Shown: positions 1-8,702 of the stretch, piece by piece
How positions within the stretch are numbered: position 1 is the first letter of the stretch
Layout of the letters: every line of letters begins with the position of its first letter
DNA from: Glycomyces lechevalierae
GTDB taxonomy: Bacteria; Actinomycetota; Actinomycetes; Mycobacteriales; Micromonosporaceae
Assembly: GCF_027622945.1 (NCBI RefSeq)
Contig: NZ_JAPZVQ010000012.1
Location: forward strand, 95,957 to 159,956
DNA length: 64,000 nt
Reading direction: 5' to 3'
The notes under the pieces: generated by a model
What the model saw: only the letters and a program-made list of their open reading frames with translations
Database searches by the model: none
What the model was told of the DNA's origin: nothing
Position numbers and translations under genes: made by a program

Positions 1-2462
1 GACCACACCGGGCCCGGGCGCGGCCCGGGCACCACCGTGAACGGATGCGAATACCCCCACGCGGCCGGCAGCCGGAAATGGTGCGTCCCGCCCCGCACCA
101 CCGCGAACGCCTGGCCCCGAACGGTCTTGAGATCCACGACCTCCGCCACGTACCAGCCCGCCGGCGCCGCCACGTACCGGCCCGGCTCGAACACCAGCTC
201 CGCCCCGCCCGTCTCGACGCCCCGCAGGCCCTCGGCCAGCGCGGCCAGATCGATCCGCGACCCGCGCGGATCCGCGCCGAGCCCGCCGCCGACGTTCACG
301 TACCGCAGCGCGAAACCCCGCGCCGCCGACCGCGACCACGCCACGGCGTCGCGCACATGCCACGCGTACGCCTCGGCCTCAAGGCAGTTCGACACCGCGT
401 GCAGATGGAACCCCACCAGGTCCAGCCCCAGACCCAGCGCACGGTCGACCGCCGCCGGCACCTCCGCCTCGTCGATGCCGAACGGCGTCGGCACCCCCGT
501 CATCTGGTGCGTCCCCGGCAGCGCCCGCCCCCGGTTGACCCGCAGCGCGACCGGCCCGGTGAACCCGGCCGCCGCGAGCCCGTCGAGCTCGCGCACGCTC
601 TCGGCGTGCATCCACAACGGCACCTCGCACGCCGCCGCCGCGGCCAGATCCGCCGGGGTCTTCGCCGGACCCGAGAACGCCAGCCGCGCGGCCCCGGCGG
701 CCCGGGCGGCGGCCAGCTCCCCGCCGGAGGCGCACTCGACGCCGTCCGCGGCCAGCACCGCGGCGGCCAGCACCGCCGGGTTCGCGCAGGCCTTCATCGC
801 GTACAGCACCGTGTGCCCCAGCGCCTCCCGCACCGACGCGAGGTGCGCGGTGGTCCCGGCCGGGTCGTAGATCCACGCGCTGGCGGGGGAGCGCAGGGCC
901 CGGACGTGCCGGTCGAGCGTGGGGTGCTCATGGATGCGGCTGGTGGCGAGGGGGTTGTCCACGGGGGTCTCGATCTCCTCGCCCGGGTGCAGGCGCATGG
1001 TCAGGAGGGCTTTGGTCGGTTGGCGCGGGGCGAGGTAGGCGTCCCTTTCGGCCGTCGAGAGGCGGTCGCGGAGCTCGTCGGCGAGGTCGGCCCAGAACGC
1101 GGCCCCGTCGAGGCCGAGGTCGCGTTCGAGGACGGCGACGAGGGCCGCGAAGTGGTTCTGGAACAGCGTGTACGCGACCTTCGCGCGCACCTGGTCCATG
1201 CTCGCGGCGTCGACCGGGCTGCCTTGGGGCAGTTCGAGGTCCCACGGGAGGGTCGGCAGGTGGATGCGGGCGCCGCCGAGGTCGCGGGAGACGGGGAAGA
1301 CCGGGTGGGGTCCGCGCATCGCGACGATGCTGTTCTGCAGGTGCGCCTCGAGGCCGATGCCGGCTTCGGCCTTGGTGAGCACCGGGTGGGCGAACAGGCG
1401 CGCGTAGGCGCGGATCCACGCGTCCGGGTCGCCGGACCACCGCGCGTATTCGGCGGCGAGGCTCATCCCGGTCACCGGTGAGGTCGCGGTGAGGGCGGTG
1501 GCGGGGACGTAGACGAGGTCGCGCGGTTCGATGCCGGTGAGCGGGGAGCGGGCGAGCGCGGTGAGGTCGCGCGAGCCGGGCAGCCAGGCCCCGGCGGTGT
1601 CGGCGAGGATGCGGTGCTCGGATTCGAGCCCGTTGTGGCCGATGCGGTTGACGGCGAGGAGCAGCGCGGACAGGCGCGGGCCCAGCAGCGCGGTCGCGGG
1701 GGAGATGTCGCGCCGCGTGGAGGTGATGTGGATGCCCAACGCCAGCTTGAAGAACCCGGGCGCGTCGTGCCCGGCGAGGGTGCGGATGGCGGCGGTGGGC
1801 CAGGCCGGGACCGTCTCGTCCATGACGCGCAGCCGCCCGGACGCGAACAGGTCCCGGTGCCCGGGGAGGATCCGGTGCTCGAGCTGCCACGGGTGGACCG
1901 GGAGCACCGGGTCGGGCAGGTCCAGGCCGCGCAGCATCGGGTGGTTGCGGAAGTCGTCGCCGGAGCGTTCGAGGACGCCGGCGCGGTCGGCGACGAGCCG
2001 GATCCGGATCGGCCGGGTCGCCTCCAGGTCGTACCGCTCCCGGTCGCGGCGGTCCCAGCCGAGGCGGGTCCGCGCGCACGGATGCAGTTGGTGCCCTTCG
2101 GTGGCCAGGGTCTCGAGCAGCCGCGCCGTGGTATGGACGTCGCGGCCGCACGCGGCGACGAGTTCGGCGAGGGTCCCGGCCCCGGCCCGGCCCGCCAGCG
2201 CGGCGAGGTGGCGGCTGCGCCGTTCGGCGCGCGTCCGCGCGTGCGCGAGGCCTTCGCGGGCGGACTGCAGCTCGGCGGCCAGGTGCTCGGGCACGGGCCC
2301 GGCGATGATCGCTTCGAGGGTCTTGACCGGGTCCTCGTCGGGCCCGTCGACGTCGAGCTGGTTGAACGCCCGCTCCACGGCGCGTTCGGGTCTGGGGCGG
2401 TCGCGGTATCCGGCGAGGTTCTCGCGCCAGGCGGCGGCCTTGATCTGCGAGGCGAGGTTCAC
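1..2462 (-). CDS. IucA/IucC siderophore synthetase fused to PLP-dependent decarboxylase (partial)
   Basis: One uninterrupted frame starts at a GTG whose first bases overlap the TGA of the upstream synthetase (GTGA) and runs off the left edge, giving about 820 visible residues. Residues 1-500 are an NRPS-independent siderophore synthetase, which makes ATP-dependent amides or esters of citrate-like acids. Visible motifs are GHQLHPCARTRLG near residue 120, LPVHPWQ near 187 and the ATP/substrate segment GLEAHLQNS. From about residue 515 the same chain becomes a type III PLP-fold decarboxylase (ornithine/diaminopimelate type): YAMKACANP contains the probable PLP lysine K557, followed by GFHLHAVSN, YVNVGGGLG and FEPGRYV. 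I checked the junction codon by codon (positions 1020-841) and found no stop. Such decarboxylases usually supply a diamine building block as a separate protein (for example SbnH in staphyloferrin B clusters). The C-terminus is missing, and whether the protein is cleaved is unknown. Confidence 0.87.
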   Translation of the reverse strand, partial: MNLASQIKAAAWRENLAGYRDRPRPERAVERAFNQLDVDGPDEDPVKTLEAIIAGPVPEHLAAELQSAREGLAHARTRAERRSRHLAALAGRAGAGTLAELVAACGRDVHTTARLLETLATEGHQLHPCARTRLGWDRRDRERYDLEATRPIRIRLVADRAGVLERSGDDFRNHPMLRGLDLPDPVLPVHPWQLEHRILPGHRDLFASGRLRVMDETVPAWPTAAIRTLAGHDAPGFFKLALGIHITSTRRDISPATALLGPRLSALLLAVNRIGHNGLESEHRILADTAGAWLPGSRDLTALARSPLTGIEPRDLVYVPATALTATSPVTGMSLAAEYARWSGDPDAWIRAYARLFAHPVLTKAEAGIGLEAHLQNSIVAMRGPHPVFPVSRDLGGARIHLPTLPWDLELPQGSPVDAASMDQVRAKVAYTLFQNHFAALVAVLERDLGLDGAAFWADLADELRDRLSTAERDAYLAPRQPTKALLTMRLHPGEEIETPVDNPLATSRIHEHPTLDRHVRALRSPASAWIYDPAGTTAHLASVREALGHTVLYAMKACANPAVLAAAVLAADGVECASGGELAAARAAGAARLAFSGPAKTPADLAAAAACEVPLWMHAESVRELDGLAAAGFTGPVALRVNRGRALPGTHQMTGVPTPFGIDEAEVPAAVDRALGLGLDLVGFHLHAVSNCLEAEAYAWHVRDAVAWSRSAARGFALRYVNVGGGLGADPRGSRIDLAALAEGLRGVETGGAELVFEPGRYVAAPAGWYVAEVVDLKTVRGQAFAVVRGGTHHFRLPAAWGYSHPFTVVPGPRPGPVW

Positions 2463-3862
2463 GCCGCCGCCAGCGGGTTCGCGACGCGGACCCAGAGGTC
2501 CTCGGTGGGCCGCTCGGCCAGGCGCATCGCGGTGGTGGCCTTGATGGGCCACGGCTCGCGCAGCACCGCCCGCGCGATCCACGGCTCCAGGTCCAGGTCG
2601 CGCACGCCGTGGGCGACTTCGGCCCACCATTTGCCGGGGTCGGTGTCCGACCAGGCGGCGAACGCGTCGACGATCGCGGTCAGCGTGGTGGGGAACAGGG
2701 CGGCGAGCAGTTTCGTCAGCCGCGCTTCGGGATCGGGTTCGGGGAGGCCGCCGAGGAGGTCCGGCCAGTCCTCGGGCGGGACCCGGACGCCGCCGAAGTC
2801 CCGGTAGACCAGGCTGGTCGGGCGGTCCCCGGTGAACGACGCGAGGGTGTTCTGGCCGTGCGCCTCCAGGGCCACGCCGGTCGTGGCGAACAGCCGCAGA
2901 GGCGCGAGGGCGACCGCGACGAACGCCGCCCACCACGTTTCGGGGTCGTCGCCGGTGAGGGCCACGGCGATCGGGCGCCCGTCGGAGGGGCACGGCTCGG
3001 CCAGGGCCGCGAGCGGGATCGCGCGCGGATGCCCGACCAGGTGCGGGGCCCGCCGCATCACGGCCGCCAGATGCGGCAGCGGCGCCCCGTCCGGGTCGCG
3101 GGCGATCGCCGCGCGCTCGTCGAGCAGTGTGATCCCGTGTGCGGCGGCCGGTCCGGCCAGGCGACGCGACAGGATCGGCCCATTGCGCACTGCTGCGGGC
3201 GAGACGTGCCGGACCGCCGAGGTCAACTGCAGGTCGACGGCGGTCTTGAAGTGGAAGTCGCCCACCGAGACCGTGCGCAGGCTCATCAGGGGCGCCGCAT
3301 CGGCGGCCGTCCGCACCGGGTTCGCCAGGCCGTGGCGCGCGGCCTGCCAAGGGTGGACCGGCAACTGCTCCGACCGCCCGCACACGCTCAGCCACACCGG
3401 CGGCTCGTCGAGCCCCTTGACCGCATAGAGCCCCAGGTCGAACCGGGCCCCGTGCTCGGGCGCGTACGCGCGGATCTCGTCATCGGTGAGTTCACCGCGG
3501 CTGCGCGCGAGCGGATGCGTCGGGTGCCCCAGCAGGACCGCCTGCTCGAACCACACGCTCGGGTCGGCGTGGAACGCGGCGGCGCCCGCCCACAGGTCCG
3601 TGGGGTGGGGCCGGGCCGCTTCCAGCGCCAGCGCGGTGCCGCGCACGGCCGCCGCGACCTCGGCCTGGAACCGTTCGGCGTGCGGTGATCCGGCGGCGAG
3701 CGAGGCGGCGAGTTCGACCGCGGTCCGGCCTGCGGCGCGGCCGGGCAGCGGCTCGCGGGCGGCCGCGGCTTTGAGGCGGTCGGCGACGATCGCGTCGGCG
3801 CGGCGGGCGGCCTCGGTGCCCGGGGCGGCGGCGGATCGGTCGGTGGCGTTCACAGCCTGCAC
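2459..3862 (-). CDS. IucA/IucC family siderophore synthetase
   Basis: This 467-residue protein is a second NRPS-independent siderophore synthetase. It shows the conserved HPTHPLARSRG motif around residue 113, LPVHPWQAARHG near 168, a TSAVRHVSP segment and the C-terminal GVALEAHGQNTL and SLVYRDFGG motifs that line the ATP/acid site in this family. Its TGA overlaps the GTG of the next gene, so the two synthetases are translationally coupled. Two GTG starts are possible (3862 and 3853). A TACAGT box at 3866-3861 lies seven bases before the second, the usual spacing for a leaderless actinobacterial start. No clear IdeR/DmdR iron box was seen upstream. Two synthetases plus a decarboxylase argue for a hydroxycarboxylate or mixed siderophore such as staphyloferrin-like compounds. 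The product cannot be predicted. Confidence 0.9.
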   Translation of the reverse strand: MQAVNATDRSAAAPGTEAARRADAIVADRLKAAAAREPLPGRAAGRTAVELAASLAAGSPHAERFQAEVAAAVRGTALALEAARPHPTDLWAGAAAFHADPSVWFEQAVLLGHPTHPLARSRGELTDDEIRAYAPEHGARFDLGLYAVKGLDEPPVWLSVCGRSEQLPVHPWQAARHGLANPVRTAADAAPLMSLRTVSVGDFHFKTAVDLQLTSAVRHVSPAAVRNGPILSRRLAGPAAAHGITLLDERAAIARDPDGAPLPHLAAVMRRAPHLVGHPRAIPLAALAEPCPSDGRPIAVALTGDDPETWWAAFVAVALAPLRLFATTGVALEAHGQNTLASFTGDRPTSLVYRDFGGVRVPPEDWPDLLGGLPEPDPEARLTKLLAALFPTTLTAIVDAFAAWSDTDPGKWWAEVAHGVRDLDLEPWIARAVLREPWPIKATTAMRLAERPTEDLWVRVANPLAAA

Positions 3863-3951
3863 TGTACTGGCGCGGAGCGCCGGTGTGGAGGGTGCGATTG
3901 CTCACGGAGCGTGCGGTTACCCTGCGGCGCAGTGGCTTTCGGCGTAGTAGA

Positions 3952-5217
3952 TCAGGTGCGGACGGCCGGGGTCCGGTCCCCGGTGCGCGGGGCCGGGACG
4001 GCGGCGAGGCGCATCCGCAGCGCCTGGAGCACGGGCAGGTCGTAGACCATGCCGCCGGCGGCGAGCCAGAGGCCGATGTCGGTGGCGGCCTGGCCGACGG
4101 CGACGTCGTGGACGGCGGCGGTCTCGCCGGCGCGGGCGGTCTCGGGGAGGGTCGGCCACAGCACCCAGCCCTGCACGTTGGCGTCGGGCAGGGCCGCGTC
4201 GAGGGCCTTGACGGCGTCGGGGAGGTTCACGGAGTCGACGTCGGTGTTGTCGCGGCCGACCGGCGCGCACAGCAGCGCGATGCGGTCGCCGCAGACGATC
4301 GCGTGCGGCACCCGCGTCTCCAGGTCCACGGGCAGGGCGACGAAGAGCCGCGCGGCGGGCAGGTTGGTGAGGACTTCCCGCAGGAGCTTCCCGGTGGACC
4401 GGTCGGCCTTCGGGCGGGTGCCGGCGGGCCCGAACGCGTTGAACTGGCGCAGTGCCCCGCCGACGGAGCGGCGCAGCGCGAGCGTGTACCGCAGGCGCTT
4501 CACCGTCCACGCCAGGGCCGTGCCGGTGAGCACATAGAGGCCCAGGGCCCAGCCCCACGGGGTGGAGAGCCCGGCGAGCCAGATGACGGCGACGGCGAAC
4601 AGGAACGCGATGACGAGCCGCCCGGTGGGCGGGTTGGGTGCGGTGTCGGGCCGGCGGCGCAGGCCCCGGCTGGTCTGGACGAGGACGATGACGGCGATGG
4701 CGATCGTGACGGGGATGGCGAGGGCGAGGAACAGCCAGCCGTCGGCGGCGACGGCCTGCCCGAGGTAGCCGAGCCCGCAGAAGGCCCACACGGCGGCGAC
4801 CGCCGCCGTGAATGCGGCTGCGGCCCAGGTGGAGGGCCGGTGGACGGGCCTGGTGAGGCGCAGGCGGGCGTGCCAGGGGACGGCGACGAGGGCGCCTTCG
4901 GCGGGGAACCCGGCCGCGGCCGGCTGCGGTGCGGGGGCGACGTTCCAGCCGCGGACTTTCCGGTGGGACGGTTTCGCGGCGGCCTTGCCGTAGCGGCGGG
5001 CGGCGCGGCGTCCGAAGCGCAGCAGGTCGTATTCGCGGCGCAGCCCTGGGTGGGAGAGGGTCTCCCAGGCGCCTTGGACGAGGTGGAACTCGTCTTCGTC
5101 GCCGCCGCGGTCGGGGTGGGTCTCGCGCAGCCGGCGGCGGTAGGCCGCTTGGATGTCGGCCTTCGGCGCCTGCGGGCTCACCCCGAGGACGCGGTAGTGG
5201 TCTGGTTCGTTCACCAC
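3952..5217 (-). CDS. J-domain membrane protein
   Basis: The N-terminal 65 residues form a J domain: DHYRVLGVSPQAPKADIQAA followed by the diagnostic HPD in ETHPDRGGD. J domains stimulate Hsp70 ATPases. Four hydrophobic segments follow (roughly residues 130-155, 160-185, 200-217 and 222-240), so the protein is membrane bound with the J domain presumably cytosolic. The last 150 residues contain a soluble domain with alternating hydrophobic strands (RLFVALPVDLETRV, VCGDRIALLCAP) that I cannot assign. The start is one of two consecutive GTG codons; the second is equally possible. It sits 450 bp downstream of the acidic-protein/dynamin operon on the same strand, so it may be a separate transcription unit, but it joins GrpE-like and GTPase genes in one chaperone-flavoured locus. 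No DnaK partner is in view. Confidence 0.85.
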   Translation of the reverse strand: MVNEPDHYRVLGVSPQAPKADIQAAYRRRLRETHPDRGGDEDEFHLVQGAWETLSHPGLRREYDLLRFGRRAARRYGKAAAKPSHRKVRGWNVAPAPQPAAAGFPAEGALVAVPWHARLRLTRPVHRPSTWAAAAFTAAVAAVWAFCGLGYLGQAVAADGWLFLALAIPVTIAIAVIVLVQTSRGLRRRPDTAPNPPTGRLVIAFLFAVAVIWLAGLSTPWGWALGLYVLTGTALAWTVKRLRYTLALRRSVGGALRQFNAFGPAGTRPKADRSTGKLLREVLTNLPAARLFVALPVDLETRVPHAIVCGDRIALLCAPVGRDNTDVDSVNLPDAVKALDAALPDANVQGWVLWPTLPETARAGETAAVHDVAVGQAATDIGLWLAAGGMVYDLPVLQALRMRLAAVPAPRTGDRTPAVRT

Positions 5218-5666
5218 GCGGCTCCCGGTCGGTCGTGCGGGGACGGGCCGGTGCCCGGAGAGGGGGGTCGGGCGTCGGTCTCGACGGTAATGGAGTCAAT
5301 CTACCGCCGCAATGCCGCTTTGGGTGTCGCCAGGTCCGACATTTTCATGCGGATGCGTCGCATTCGACGGTCCACCCGGCGCGATGGAGGCCATTGTGGA
5401 GTCGATCGGCGCGGCGGGGAACGCTGCTCCTGGCCCCGCTGGTGTGGGGATTCATCGCACTTTCGGTGGCGCGCATCGTGAACGCGCACCAGGCGTGTGC
5501 GTCGCGCCTTTTCAGGCGCCATTCGCAGGGCGCTTCTCCGGTGGCGACATCGGACAGTGGGACTCGTCCGGTCGCCATTGTCGACGCGCCGCGGCCCGGG
5601 GCGGGGACGCGATCCGGTGCCCCCCGCGGGGTGTCGGCGGTGCGCGTGCCGGGCGCGGCGGCGGGG
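5218..5666. other. Intergenic gap, 449 bp
   Basis: No convincing gene is present. The stretch has lower GC patches than its neighbours and should contain the promoter of the J-domain gene: on the minus strand a TTGACT hexamer lies near 5294-5299 without a clean partner -10 box. A plus-strand frame around 5392-5500 would encode a short hydrophobic segment, but it has no defensible end, so it was not called. No hairpin followed by a T tract was found. Confidence 0.4.
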
Positions 5667-6170
5667 TCAGCCCTGCCAGAAGCGGGCGAGCGCGGACGCG
5701 GCCGGGTCGTCGACGTCGGCGATCGCGTACTCGGAGGCCTCGACGGAGCTGCCGGCGTTGACCCACGGCTCGGCCTCGGCCGAGCCGAGCACGTCCATGT
5801 CGACCCACGGGTAGCCGTCGACCGGTTCGGGGACGTCCAGGTCCAGTTCGGGCGGGAAGCTCGGCGGGTTGTCGGCCTCGTCGACGAGCATGTCCTCGTA
5901 GGTCGCGGCGTACGCCGTCTCGTCGCCCGCGGCCGGGTCGTCGTCGCCGGCCTCGTCGTCGTATTCGGCGGTGAAGTCCTCGTCGAGGTCCGCGTCATCG
6001 TCGTCGAACTCGGTGTCGGCGGCGTCGAACGCGAAGGCGTCGAGGTCGTCCTCGCCGGGAACCTCGGCGTCGTCGAACTCGTCCAATCCGGGGGCGTCCG
6101 CGTCGTCGTCGAGGTCGCCGGCGTCGAAGTCCGCGTTGCCTTCGGGCTCGAAGGGGTCGAACTCATCCAT
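5667..6170 (-). CDS. Highly acidic small protein in the dynamin operon
   Basis: This 167-residue protein begins MDEFDPFEPEGN and is dominated by Asp and Glu in its first 115 residues (runs such as DTEFDDDDADLDEDF), with almost no basic residues. The C-terminal 50 residues are less biased and end SALARFWQG. I recognise no domain. Its ATG overlaps the TGA of the upstream GTPase gene (TGATG), so it is co-translated with it. The longer frame extending to 6470 simply overlaps that GTPase out of frame and was rejected. Strong negative charge and coupling suggest an intrinsically disordered partner or regulator of the GTPase, or a nucleic-acid or membrane-surface mimic. This is inference from composition only. 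Confidence 0.72.
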   Translation of the reverse strand: MDEFDPFEPEGNADFDAGDLDDDADAPGLDEFDDAEVPGEDDLDAFAFDAADTEFDDDDADLDEDFTAEYDDEAGDDDPAAGDETAYAATYEDMLVDEADNPPSFPPELDLDVPEPVDGYPWVDMDVLGSAEAEPWVNAGSSVEASEYAIADVDDPAASALARFWQG

Positions 6171-8089
6171 CACGCGTCCTCCTCGCCGGGGACGAGCGTG
6201 CGGGCCTTGGCCAGCACCTCGTCGAGCTGTTTGACCTTGGCGGCCATGGAGTCGCGGCGCTGCTTGAGCGCCGCCTGCTTCTTCGCCCGGGCGGCCTGGT
6301 CGGCCTTCTGGGCGCTCTCCGCCGCGGAGATCCGCGCGTCGAACTCGGCGGCGCGCCGCTCGAGGGCGTCGTCCAGCGTGGAGTTGAACACGAACTCGAC
6401 CTCGGTGAACCGGAAGCTGATCTCCTCGTTGAGGTTCGCGCGCGCTTCGGCGATGATCCGCTGGATCCACTGCTTCGCGGCCTGCCGGTCGCCTTGGATC
6501 TTGCGGCGGTACAGCAGGAACGCGGCGGCGGCGAGGCCGACGCCGACCCCGGAGGCGGACAGGGCGATCGCCGCGGCGCTGCCGGCGACGGCGGTGAGGC
6601 CGATCGCGCCGGCGCCCATGGTGACGACCCGTCCGGCCATCATCGCGACGCCCGCGGAGGACGCCACGAGGAGCGCCCCGTCGTTGGCGGCGTCGCGGCG
6701 GGTCCGCCCCGAGGCCGCCGTGCGCAGTCCCGCCGAGATCGAACTGGTGACCTGCTGCAGCTCGTCGTCGTTGAACACCTGCCGGAGCACGCGCTCGGCC
6801 AGCAGCACGAACCGCTGGTGCAGTTCGCCCGAGAGGCGCGCGGCGATGCCCTGCAACGCGATGTCGACCCGGTTCGGGAGCGATTCGAGCGCGGCCTTGT
6901 TGGCCTTCTCGACCTCGTCGAGGAGAGCCTCCTCGAGTTCCTGCAGGTGGGTGCGCAGGCGGCCCTGGACTTCGATCTTGGCGCGCTGGGTCTCGACGCG
7001 GAGGGCGAGGTTCGCCTTCTTCGTCTCGGTGCGGCGCAGGGCGAGCGCCTGCTTCTTCTCCTCCTTGAGGCGGTTGGCCGCCTCAGGGTCGGGGTCGTAG
7101 GCCTTCATGTCCGCGGCGGCGGTCACCGCGAGCCGCTGGAACTCGGTGCGCACCGCCCGCACCACGTTCGCCGCCACGAGCGCCTTGCCTGCGGTGGCGA
7201 CTTTGACGAGGGCCCGCTGCATCTTCCCGATGCCCGACTCCTTCGCGAGGGCCTGGCGGGTGGGGCCCTGCGAGTTGAGGGCGTGCTCGGCGAGCATCGC
7301 CGACACCGGGTAGTGCGGGGCGTTGCGGAAGCGGGGCGCGTGCGCCTCGATGAGCGACCGGTTCTCCTCCATGACCGTGCGCCAGCCGGGGTACGTGTCG
7401 GTCTTCGTCAGGGCGAACACGACGAAGTTGACGCGCTTGGAGGCCTCGGTCAGGAAGTCCAGTTCGGTCTTGGCCATCGGGCTGGACGCGTCGGTGACCA
7501 TGATCAGGCAGGTGGCGCGGGCGACCGCTTCGAGCGCGATCTGCGCGTGGTCGGGGTCGAGCCCGCCCGTGCCGGGCGTGTCGACCACGGACATGTGCTT
7601 CAGCAGCGCCGACGGGTGCCCGACGAGCATCCGGCGGGGCGGGACCATGCCCGGGGGCATCGTCCCGAGCCGGGTGGCCCAGTTGCGCAGGTCGCCCACG
7701 CCGAGGAGCATCGGGTCGGCGGCGCCGGGCTGCCAGGCGCGCACCGAGGCCTGCTCGGCCCACGCGAACTCGAGGTACGCGGTCGTCGCCACCTGGGCGT
7801 CCACAGGAGACAGGCCGGGCATGCCGAGGAGGGCGTTCACCAGCGACGACTTGCCGCGCTTGGTCTCGCCGACGACGACGGCGACGGGCTTGTCCGGCTG
7901 CCAGCGCGCGACCTCGTCGACTTCGGCGGCGGCCTTGGCGTCCACGGTCCGCAAGGAGGCGTTGCCGGCTTTGGCGGCGCGGGCGCACAGCTTGTGGATC
8001 TGCTGGGCCGGGTTCGGCTTGGCGGGGGCGGCGGCCTTCTTGGCCGGGGCCGGCTTCGCGGCCGGGGGCGGGGTCGCGGTGTCGGTCAT
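6170..8089 (-). CDS. Dynamin-family GTPase with C-terminal membrane segment
   Basis: This 639-residue protein starts MTDTATPPPAAKPAPAKK, an Ala/Pro/Lys-rich leader. The GTPase domain shows G1 VGETKRGKSSLVNALLG, G3 VVDTPGTGG and G4 LTKTDTYPG. Long charged helices (RLKEEKKQALALRRTETKK onward) follow, then a hydrophobic hairpin-like segment (about residues 475-535, GAGAIGLTAVAGSAAAIALS and GVGLAAAAFLLYRR), then a further coiled coil. This order matches bacterial dynamin-like proteins that insert in and remodel membranes, such as IniA/IniC. ATG overlaps the stop of the GrpE-like gene (ATGA) and the stop overlaps the acidic-protein start, so three genes are coupled. The longer frame to 8737 is out-of-frame overlap with the upstream gene. 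Membrane remodelling or stress protection is inferred from the family. Confidence 0.9.
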   Translation of the reverse strand: MTDTATPPPAAKPAPAKKAAAPAKPNPAQQIHKLCARAAKAGNASLRTVDAKAAAEVDEVARWQPDKPVAVVVGETKRGKSSLVNALLGMPGLSPVDAQVATTAYLEFAWAEQASVRAWQPGAADPMLLGVGDLRNWATRLGTMPPGMVPPRRMLVGHPSALLKHMSVVDTPGTGGLDPDHAQIALEAVARATCLIMVTDASSPMAKTELDFLTEASKRVNFVVFALTKTDTYPGWRTVMEENRSLIEAHAPRFRNAPHYPVSAMLAEHALNSQGPTRQALAKESGIGKMQRALVKVATAGKALVAANVVRAVRTEFQRLAVTAAADMKAYDPDPEAANRLKEEKKQALALRRTETKKANLALRVETQRAKIEVQGRLRTHLQELEEALLDEVEKANKAALESLPNRVDIALQGIAARLSGELHQRFVLLAERVLRQVFNDDELQQVTSSISAGLRTAASGRTRRDAANDGALLVASSAGVAMMAGRVVTMGAGAIGLTAVAGSAAAIALSASGVGVGLAAAAFLLYRRKIQGDRQAAKQWIQRIIAEARANLNEEISFRFTEVEFVFNSTLDDALERRAAEFDARISAAESAQKADQAARAKKQAALKQRRDSMAAKVKQLDEVLAKARTLVPGEEDA

Positions 8090-8649
8090 GCCCGCACCTG
8101 CCCGCGGTAGACGGTGACGATGGGGTGGCGCAGGAGCCGGCCGCGGTCGGTGTACCCGATCTGCTCGGTCCGGGCGATGATGCCGTCCTCGGCGGGGGAG
8201 CCGGCCGCGACCGTGCCGCCGGCTTCGTGCACGGCCGGGTCGAACCGCTGCCCGGTCGCGTCGACCTGGGCGACGCCGACGCGCGCGAACGCGCCGTCGA
8301 GGTGCTGGGCGAGCGCGGGGGAGGTGGCGCGGTCGCGCATCCAGATGCACGCCTCGACGAGGGCGCTGCGGTCGGAGACGGCCTGCGCGGCCTGGGCCGG
8401 GGCCTGCAGCTGCTGCACCGGGATCGCCCCGGAGGGGGCGGGCGTGAGCGGCACCGCCGGCGGCGCGGCCGGGGCCGGCGCGATGGACCGTGCGGTGAGG
8501 ACGGCGACGACGGCGGTGACGATGACGGACCCGGCCGCGACGGCCAAGGTCATCGGATCGAACCCGCCGGTGAGGAACACCGCGCCAAGGGCGGCGGCGG
8601 CGAGGCCCGCGAGGGCTCCCACCAGCGGTCCGCCGAGTCGATTCGTCAC
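8086..8649 (-). CDS. GrpE-like protein with N-terminal membrane segments
   Basis: This 187-residue protein starts at GTG behind a clear Shine-Dalgarno (AAGGAGA, six bases upstream). Two hydrophobic stretches occupy residues 7-27 (GALAGLAAAALGAVFLTGG) and 31-50. A helical region follows, and then a C-terminal beta-type domain with FDPAVHEAGGTVA and IGYTDRGRLLRHPIVTVYRG, the signature of the GrpE head domain. GrpE is the nucleotide-exchange factor of DnaK. Here the long N-terminal dimerisation helix is replaced by membrane segments, so this is not the housekeeping grpE. It lies between two dynamin genes, 53 bp after the first and overlapping the second by four bases. Together with the nearby J-domain protein it suggests a membrane Hsp70-type partner encoded elsewhere. 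Confidence 0.82.
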   Translation of the reverse strand: MTNRLGGPLVGALAGLAAAALGAVFLTGGFDPMTLAVAAGSVIVTAVVAVLTARSIAPAPAAPPAVPLTPAPSGAIPVQQLQAPAQAAQAVSDRSALVEACIWMRDRATSPALAQHLDGAFARVGVAQVDATGQRFDPAVHEAGGTVAAGSPAEDGIIARTEQIGYTDRGRLLRHPIVTVYRGQVRA

Positions 8650-8702
8650 AATGCTCTCCTTCGGTCGTGCAGGCGTCCCGTTTCGGGGCCGGGTTGCGGG
8701 GC

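Noticed and set aside
3853..3951. Iron-responsive (IdeR/DmdR) box before the siderophore genes
   Set aside because: No TTAGGTTAG-type palindrome is visible in the 90-bp gap. Control may lie farther upstream.
5392..5560. Possible small plus-strand membrane protein with one hydrophobic segment (LLLAPLVWGFIALSV)
   Set aside because: The only plausible start is a TTG very close to a GGAGG, and the frame has no natural end before running antisense through the next genes. Support is too weak.
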